Source: Cyanobacteriota bacterium (GTDB lineage Bacteria > Cyanobacteriota > Cyanobacteriia > Phormidesmidales > Phormidesmidaceae). Taken from it: a stretch of 28,555 nucleotides of DNA. Position 1 is the stretch's first letter. Every line of letters starts with the position of its first letter. Location: the NCBI GenBank assembly GCA_027592485.1, contig JAQCKL010000003.1:1-28555 (forward strand). Reading direction: 5' to 3'. A program made the position numbers and the translations under genes. Positions 23,657-28,555 of this stretch are shown here, piece by piece. Below the pieces are notes generated by a model. It had not been told where the DNA came from and searched no databases. It worked only from the letters and a program-made list of their open reading frames with translations.

Positions 23657-26600
23657 ATGGCTTTGCCCCGGTCTCAATTTTTAGCCGCCCTGACCCACCG
23701 ACTTCCCCTACGCATGGTGTTGGTGGTGTCTTTCGTTGTGCAAATTACTGCTGCTGTGGGTTTGACCGCTGGCTTGTCCCTGCGCAATGGGCAGAAGGCC
23801 GTCAATAATCTCGCTGAACAATTGAGCGATCGCTCCACATCCCGCATTCAAGAAAACCTGCAGACCTATCTCATTCAGCCGAATCTGCTCCAGCGCAACA
23901 GCCGCAGCGAGATTCTCTATGAAGACCTAGATACCACCGATTTTCAAGCCCTGACCCGTCATTTTTGGCACCAACTGCGCTCCTCTGACGGTATCACCAG
24001 CATTTATTACGGCAGCGAAGCCGGTGAATTTATTGGCGTCCAAGAACGGGATAATGGCCAGACCGTTCTCTGGGAAAGGACTCAGGCCTCAGCCCCCATT
24101 CGCACCACCTATCAATTGAATGACCAGGGTAATCGCGGCGGGGCGATCGCCACTCAAAACTACGATCCCCGCCTCCGCCCTTGGTATAAGGCCGTAGAAA
24201 AAAATCGCCGCTCCAGTTGGAGTCCGATCTATGAGTTTGCCTCCGAAGATTACTCCGTATTGGGCATTACCCTGGCAGCGCCGATTTATAGCGATCGCGG
24301 CAGCTTACGGGGGGTCATTGCCCTTGACCTTACCCTGGAGCAAATTAGTAGCTACTTAAAGCTGCTGGATATTAGCCCCAATAGCCATGCGTTCATCATG
24401 GAACGCAATGGCGAGATTGTGGCCACCTCTGCGGATGAACCCCCCTTTGTGACCGCCCCGAATGGGGATCAAGAACGTTTAGCCGCGATTGCTAGCCGAG
24501 AACCGTTGATCAGTGCCACCGCCCGCTATCTGATCGGGGAGTTTGGCACCCTAGAGAATATCCAGACCGCCCAGCAATTTACCTTCCGGACCGGGGGCGA
24601 GCGCCAGTTAGTTCACATGGTGCCTTTTCGAGATGGCCGAGGGATTGATTGGCTGATTGTCACCGTCATCCCAGAAGCTGACTTTATGGGACAAGTGGCA
24701 ACCAACACCCGTAATACCCTGATTCTCTGCCTGCTGTCATTGATTGTGGCCAGCATCATTGCCGGGATCACGGCCCGATGGGTGGCGCAACCGATTTTGC
24801 GGCTGAATGCGGTTTCCAAGCAATTTGCGGTCGGGGAATGGGACCAGCCCCTTTCCAATGGCCGCTTCAAGGAATTGACCGAGCTGGAAAAGGCCTTTCA
24901 GACCATGGCCCGTCAGTTGAAGCAGTCCTTTGACCAGCTAGAGGATCGGAACCGCGAACTGCAGCGGCTCGATAAACTCAAGGACGAGTTTCTGGCCAAT
25001 ACCTCCCACGAATTACGCACCCCCCTCAACGGCATTATTGGTCTGGCTGAATCCCTGATCGATGGGGTCAGCGGCCCCCTGACCCGCCAGACCAAAGGCA
25101 ATCTCGCCATGATTGTGGCCAGTGGTCGGCGGCTAGCCACCCTCGTGAATGACATTCTCGATTTTTCACAACTGCGCTACAACCATGTGCAAATTAAGCC
25201 CCAGCCCGTGGGGATTCGAGAAGTCACGGATGTGGTACTGACCCTAAGCCGCTCCTTGGCCCGTCAAAAGGATGTCCAGCTGATCAATGCGGTATCGCCC
25301 CACCTGCCCTCGGTGCTGGCCGATGAGAATCGACTCCAGCAAATTTTGCATAACTTGGTGGGCAATGCGGTGAAATTTACCGATTACGGCATGATCGGGG
25401 TCTCGGCTCAAATCATGACGGCGGAGGGCGGTGCCTACCCACGGCGGACCGAACCGATGACCGTTAATCTGCCGTTGCATCCTGGGGCTAATGGTAGTGA
25501 TGGCGGCATTGCCACAGTGATTGATCGAGCCGCGATCGCCGTTACTCGCCCCCCTAACTTTGTGCCCCAGCCAGGGGATTATCTGGCCATCACGGTCTCC
25601 GATACCGGCATTGGCATTCCTAGCGACAAGCTTGAGCGCATCTTCGAACCCTTTGAGCAGGCAGATGGCTCTACCTCCCGCCTCTATGGGGGGATGGGCA
25701 TTGGCCTAGCGGTAACCAAGCAACTGGTCGAACTCCATCACGGGACCCTCCAGGTGCTATCGGCCACGGGGGTGGGCTCCCAATTCACCTTCACCTTGCC
25801 CATTGCAGGCCCTCAAACGGCTACGGCCTTGACCGAGGACGAGCTGTCCTCCGGTGCCGTAGCAGCAGAGCCTGCCACTGGGCTACTGTCGCCAGGCCAG
25901 CTTGAGCAGAAACGGGCTGAGGCCACTGCGGACTGGGAGACCCCAGCCAACCTAAAAGTCGATCATGGTGAGCTGGATACCCAGGCCTTCGTGATTTTAG
26001 TGGTCGATGATGAGCCCGTTAACCGCCAAGTCATCGTCAATTATCTGAGTCTGAATAAATATCGCGTCATCCAGGCCAGCAATGGTCCCGATGCCTTGCG
26101 AATGATGGAAAATGGGCTGCGTCCTGACCTGATTTTGCTAGATGTGATGATGCCGCGCATGACCGGCTACGAGGTCTGTCGCAAGGTGCGAGACACCTAT
26201 CCTGACTATGCGCTACCCATCGTGATGTTGACGGCCAAAAACCAGGTGTCTGCCCTAGTGGAAGGGTTGAGTGCTGGGGCCAATGATTATTTGACGAAGC
26301 CCATTTCTAAGAACGAGTTATTGGCTCGGCTCCAGACCCACTTGCGGCTAGCCAAGATCAATCTGGCCTATAGCCGCTTTGTGCCCCGAGAGTTTCTCCA
26401 GTTCTTAAACAAGGAGAGCATTATCGAGGTGGGATTGGGGGATCAGGTGGAAAAGCACATGTCGGTGATGTTTGCCGATATTCGTGATTTCACCACCCTT
26501 TCGGAGCAGATGAACCCAGAGGAAAACTTTCACTTTATCAATGCCTTTCTCTCACGGATGGAGCCGACGATCTCTGAGAACCATGGCTTCATTGATAAAT

Positions 26601-27187
26601 ATATTGGCGATGCGATTATGGCCCTCTTTAGTCAGGGGGCAGATGATGCCCTGCGGGCCAGTGTGGCAATGCTGGAGCGGTTGCAGAGCTACAACCTAGA
26701 GCGGGAGGCCGACGATCGCCCCGCCATTGCCATTGGGATTGGGATTAACACCGGGCGGCTCATGTTGGGCACGGTGGGTGGCCAAAACCGGATGGACGGC
26801 ACCGTCATTAGTGACACCGTTAACGTGGCGGCTCGGATTGAGCGTATGACTCGGGTGTATGGGGTCAACCTGCTGATTTCCCACCACACCTTTATGGAAT
26901 TAGAAGATGCCAACCAATACGCCATGCGGGTGATTGACCGGGTGCGGATGAAGGGCAAGAGTAATTTTGTCAGCGTCTACGAAGTCTTTGAGCCCGATCC
27001 GCCTTTACTCAAAGCCGCTAAGCTCGCCACCAAAACCCAATTTGAAGGGGCGTTGTTGCTGTACTTCCAGGAGGCCTATGAAGATGCGGCCATTCAATTG
27101 CAGCGGTGCCTGATGGATTGCCCCGGCGATGAAATTGCCACGATTTATCTCCATCGCTGCCGCACGAGTATGATGCAAGAGCGATAG
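23657..27187 (+). CDS. CACHE-HAMP-histidine kinase-receiver-adenylate cyclase fusion (CyaC-like)
   Basis: 1176 aa from ATG 23657; the frame opens at GTG 23498 but the first 53 residues precede the natural membrane start. A membrane helix (about 18-40), a double-CACHE-type external sensor (about 50-345: YYGSEAGEFIG, DPRLRPWYKAV, LGITLAAPIYSDRGSLRGVI), a second helix (about 352-376) and HAMP come first. HisKA follows with H451 in NTSHELRTPLNG, then HATPase (NLVGNAVKFTD; YGGMGIGLAVTKQL), a receiver with D829 (ILLDVMMPRM) and a class III cyclase. D941 in FADIRDFT and the Asp of IGDAIMALF bind metal; Lys of IDKYIGD and Asp of RMDGT specify ATP; NVAAR carries the catalytic Asn/Arg. It should make cAMP under phosphorelay control, as in cyanobacterial CyaC. 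Confidence 0.93.
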   Translation: MALPRSQFLAALTHRLPLRMVLVVSFVVQITAAVGLTAGLSLRNGQKAVNNLAEQLSDRSTSRIQENLQTYLIQPNLLQRNSRSEILYEDLDTTDFQALTRHFWHQLRSSDGITSIYYGSEAGEFIGVQERDNGQTVLWERTQASAPIRTTYQLNDQGNRGGAIATQNYDPRLRPWYKAVEKNRRSSWSPIYEFASEDYSVLGITLAAPIYSDRGSLRGVIALDLTLEQISSYLKLLDISPNSHAFIMERNGEIVATSADEPPFVTAPNGDQERLAAIASREPLISATARYLIGEFGTLENIQTAQQFTFRTGGERQLVHMVPFRDGRGIDWLIVTVIPEADFMGQVATNTRNTLILCLLSLIVASIIAGITARWVAQPILRLNAVSKQFAVGEWDQPLSNGRFKELTELEKAFQTMARQLKQSFDQLEDRNRELQRLDKLKDEFLANTSHELRTPLNGIIGLAESLIDGVSGPLTRQTKGNLAMIVASGRRLATLVNDILDFSQLRYNHVQIKPQPVGIREVTDVVLTLSRSLARQKDVQLINAVSPHLPSVLADENRLQQILHNLVGNAVKFTDYGMIGVSAQIMTAEGGAYPRRTEPMTVNLPLHPGANGSDGGIATVIDRAAIAVTRPPNFVPQPGDYLAITVSDTGIGIPSDKLERIFEPFEQADGSTSRLYGGMGIGLAVTKQLVELHHGTLQVLSATGVGSQFTFTLPIAGPQTATALTEDELSSGAVAAEPATGLLSPGQLEQKRAEATADWETPANLKVDHGELDTQAFVILVVDDEPVNRQVIVNYLSLNKYRVIQASNGPDALRMMENGLRPDLILLDVMMPRMTGYEVCRKVRDTYPDYALPIVMLTAKNQVSALVEGLSAGANDYLTKPISKNELLARLQTHLRLAKINLAYSRFVPREFLQFLNKESIIEVGLGDQVEKHMSVMFADIRDFTTLSEQMNPEENFHFINAFLSRMEPTISENHGFIDKYIGDAIMALFSQGADDALRASVAMLERLQSYNLEREADDRPAIAIGIGINTGRLMLGTVGGQNRMDGTVISDTVNVAARIERMTRVYGVNLLISHHTFMELEDANQYAMRVIDRVRMKGKSNFVSVYEVFEPDPPLLKAAKLATKTQFEGALLLYFQEAYEDAAIQLQRCLMDCPGDEIATIYLHRCRTSMMQER

Positions 27188-27222
27188 GCGGCACTGCCAT
27201 CGTTACGTCTCAATTTGCACCT

Positions 27223-27528
27223 ATGGCCAGTTCTCAGTATGCCAGCGGTGACTACCAGAGGACCCTTCAACAGGCTACGATAACGGGGAACATGAGTCGT
27301 CGTGGCAATTGTTGGGATAATGCGGTCGCTAAATTCTTTGGCACCCTCAAAAGCGAGCTGATTCACCCCAGAATCTTCTCTAACCGCACCTTGGCCCGCA
27401 CCGTCATTGTCGAATGGATTGAAGTCTTTTATAACCGCCAGCGACTGCACTCAACCATTGCATATCTTTCCCCGACCCAGTTTAAAGATCATTACTGGTC
27501 TTCTCTAGAAAGCCAGAGTACTGCTTAA
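27223..27528 (+). pseudogene. IS3-family transposase relic (OrfB C-terminus)
   Basis: 101 codons from ATG 27223. The block SQYASGDYQRTL, TGNMSRRGNCWDNAVAKFFG, TLKSEL, VEWIEVFYNRQRLHSTIAYL, SPTQF is the end of an IS3-family DDE integrase. The usual NAVAESFFG is shortened to NAVAKFFG, so the catalytic Glu is lost. The HSDRGSQYAS stretch before it is degraded, and everything upstream, including the first two acidic residues and OrfA, is missing. The relic starts 36 bp after the cyclase stop. Confidence 0.9.
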
Positions 27529-27559
27529 ATCAACTGTCTACTTTTTTGAGCCAAGCTCA
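27223..27559 (+). mobile_element. IS3-family right-end relic with terminal inverted repeat
   Basis: After the transposase remnant, 27535-27559 reads TGTCTACTTTTTTGAG then CCAAGCTCA. Its reverse complement begins TGAGCTTGGCTC and runs into AAAAAAGTAGACA, the usual form of IS3-group inverted repeats (TGA..TTG...AAAAAGTGGACA). No matching left end is present, so the element is a 3' fragment. Confidence 0.75.
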
Positions 27560-27655
27560 GGACAGTCATCCTCAAGCCCTGGCGATCTTGAGCCCTGGGG
27601 GCGGCGATCGCTGCCCAATATTGCTTTGGAATCTCATTTTTCTAAGGAGTAACTC

Positions 27656-28555
27656 ATGGCGACTGCTGCAGAAATTTTGAAGCGCATTCAAGACGAAGAT
27701 ATTCAATTGATTGATCTGAAATTCATCGATCTGCCCGGCATTTGGCAGCACTTGACCCTCCACCGCAGCCAGATTGATGGGAGTAGCTTCACCGATGGTG
27801 TCGCCTTCGATGGCTCCAGTATTCGCGGTTGGAAGGCGATTAACGAGTCCGACATGATGATGGTGCCGGATCCCGACACGGCCTGGGTCGATCCCTTCAT
27901 GAAGGAACCCACCCTGAGCATGATCTGCACGATCAAGGAGCCTCGCACGGGTGAGCTCTATGAGCGCTGCCCCCGCGCCGTTGCTAGCAAGGCCGTGGAC
28001 TACTTTAAATCCACCGGCATTGGCGATACCGCCTTTTTTGGACCTGAGGCAGAATTCTTCGTGTTTGACGATGTGCGCTTTGACCAAAACGAGCACTCGG
28101 CCTATTACTACGTAGACAGCGTCGAAGGGCGGTGGAACACCGGGCGCAGCGAGGGCGGTAGCAATCTGGGCTATAAGCCCCGTTACAAAGAGGGCTACTT
28201 CCCTGTCGCACCCACCGACACCCTCCAAGATCTCCGCAGCGATATGCTGCTGGCCATGGCCTCCTTGGGAGTACCCATTGAGAAGCATCACCATGAGGTG
28301 GCCACCGGCGGCCAGTGCGAACTGGGGATTAAGTTTGGGGAACTGATCCAAGCCGCTGACTGGTTGATGATCTACAAATACTGCGTCAAGAATGTCGCCA
28401 AAAAACACGGTAAAACCGTCACCTTCATGCCCAAGCCCTTGTTTAACGACAACGGCTCCGGCATGCACACCCACCAATCGATTTGGAAAGACGGCCAGCC
28501 CTTGATGGCAGGGGACCAATACGCGGGCCTCAGCCGAAATGCCCTCTGGTACATT
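27656..28555 (+). CDS. glnA: Glutamine synthetase type I GlnA (truncated by window end)
   Basis: ATG 27656, with AAGGAG 6 nt upstream. The first 300 codons of a ~473-aa GSI are present. GlnA makes glutamine from glutamate, ammonia and ATP and is the entry point of nitrogen assimilation. Markers: MATAAEILKRIQDEDIQLID, AFDGSSIRGWKAI, GPEAEFFVFDDVRF (metal ligands), HHHEVATGGQCELGI, and NGSGMHTHQS of the ATP site region. An open frame on the opposite strand (27572-28519) is only its shadow. No GTA-N8-TAC NtcA site is present between the cyclase stop and this ATG. Confidence 0.97.
   Translation, partial: MATAAEILKRIQDEDIQLIDLKFIDLPGIWQHLTLHRSQIDGSSFTDGVAFDGSSIRGWKAINESDMMMVPDPDTAWVDPFMKEPTLSMICTIKEPRTGELYERCPRAVASKAVDYFKSTGIGDTAFFGPEAEFFVFDDVRFDQNEHSAYYYVDSVEGRWNTGRSEGGSNLGYKPRYKEGYFPVAPTDTLQDLRSDMLLAMASLGVPIEKHHHEVATGGQCELGIKFGELIQAADWLMIYKYCVKNVAKKHGKTVTFMPKPLFNDNGSGMHTHQSIWKDGQPLMAGDQYAGLSRNALWYI

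Noticed and set aside
27572..28519. 315-codon open frame on the minus strand
   Set aside because: It is the antisense shadow of glnA, whose plus-strand translation shows all glutamine synthetase motifs; its own translation matches no family pattern.

Overview
This is a cyanobacterial chromosome segment. The taxon is inferred from three photosystem I genes (psaL, psaJ, psaF), many HIP1-type GCGATCGC octamers, a cyanobacterial-style Atx1 copper chaperone, a GFTLIE pilin, a Ser/Thr kinase fused to CHASE2, and families of short interspersed repeats. Gene content suggests a Leptolyngbya/Synechococcales-type freshwater or mat cyanobacterium, but the genus cannot be fixed from sequence reading alone.

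Layout. 1-5,800: the tail of a response regulator or hybrid kinase, a lone PAS protein, an epoxide-hydrolase-like protein that lacks its catalytic nucleophile, an FHA protein and a PAS histidine kinase, separated by repeat-rich gaps. 5,896-10,000: the lipid II flippase MurJ (minus strand), an EF-hand calcium protein, a HEAT-like protein with a probable 3' frameshift, and FolB, whose C-terminus was rewritten by a small palindromic insertion. 10,034-15,600: a two-gene minus-strand operon (MscS channel plus alpha/beta hydrolase) divergent from a kinase-CHASE2 receptor, then a small membrane protein. 15,750-16,600: a copper chaperone and a type IV pilin.

16,586-18,550 is mostly non-coding apart from psaL. 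It is dense in structured DNA: nested inverted repeats, a perfect 51-bp palindrome, an ISL3-like transposase relic, a 214-bp unit bounded by 11-bp inverted repeats, and MITE-like elements around the photosystem I genes. 18,555-20,715: psaJ and psaF (minus) divergent from tsaD (plus), followed by an unlisted 55-residue membrane peptide. 20,804-27,187: a decayed Cys-rich reading, MutS2 with an in-frame minisatellite insertion beside its Walker B motif, and a very large CACHE-HAMP-histidine kinase-receiver-adenylate cyclase fusion. 27,223-28,555: an IS3-family relic directly in front of glnA, which runs off the window.

Functionally, most genes are signalling (REC, PAS, FHA, HK, STK, EF-hand, cAMP cyclase) or core housekeeping (murJ, folB, tsaD, mutS2, PSI, glnA). 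No defence locus, CRISPR array, tRNA or rRNA was seen. The least ordinary signals are small-element insertions that altered coding ends (folB, mutS2) and the cluster of structured elements between pilA and psaL.
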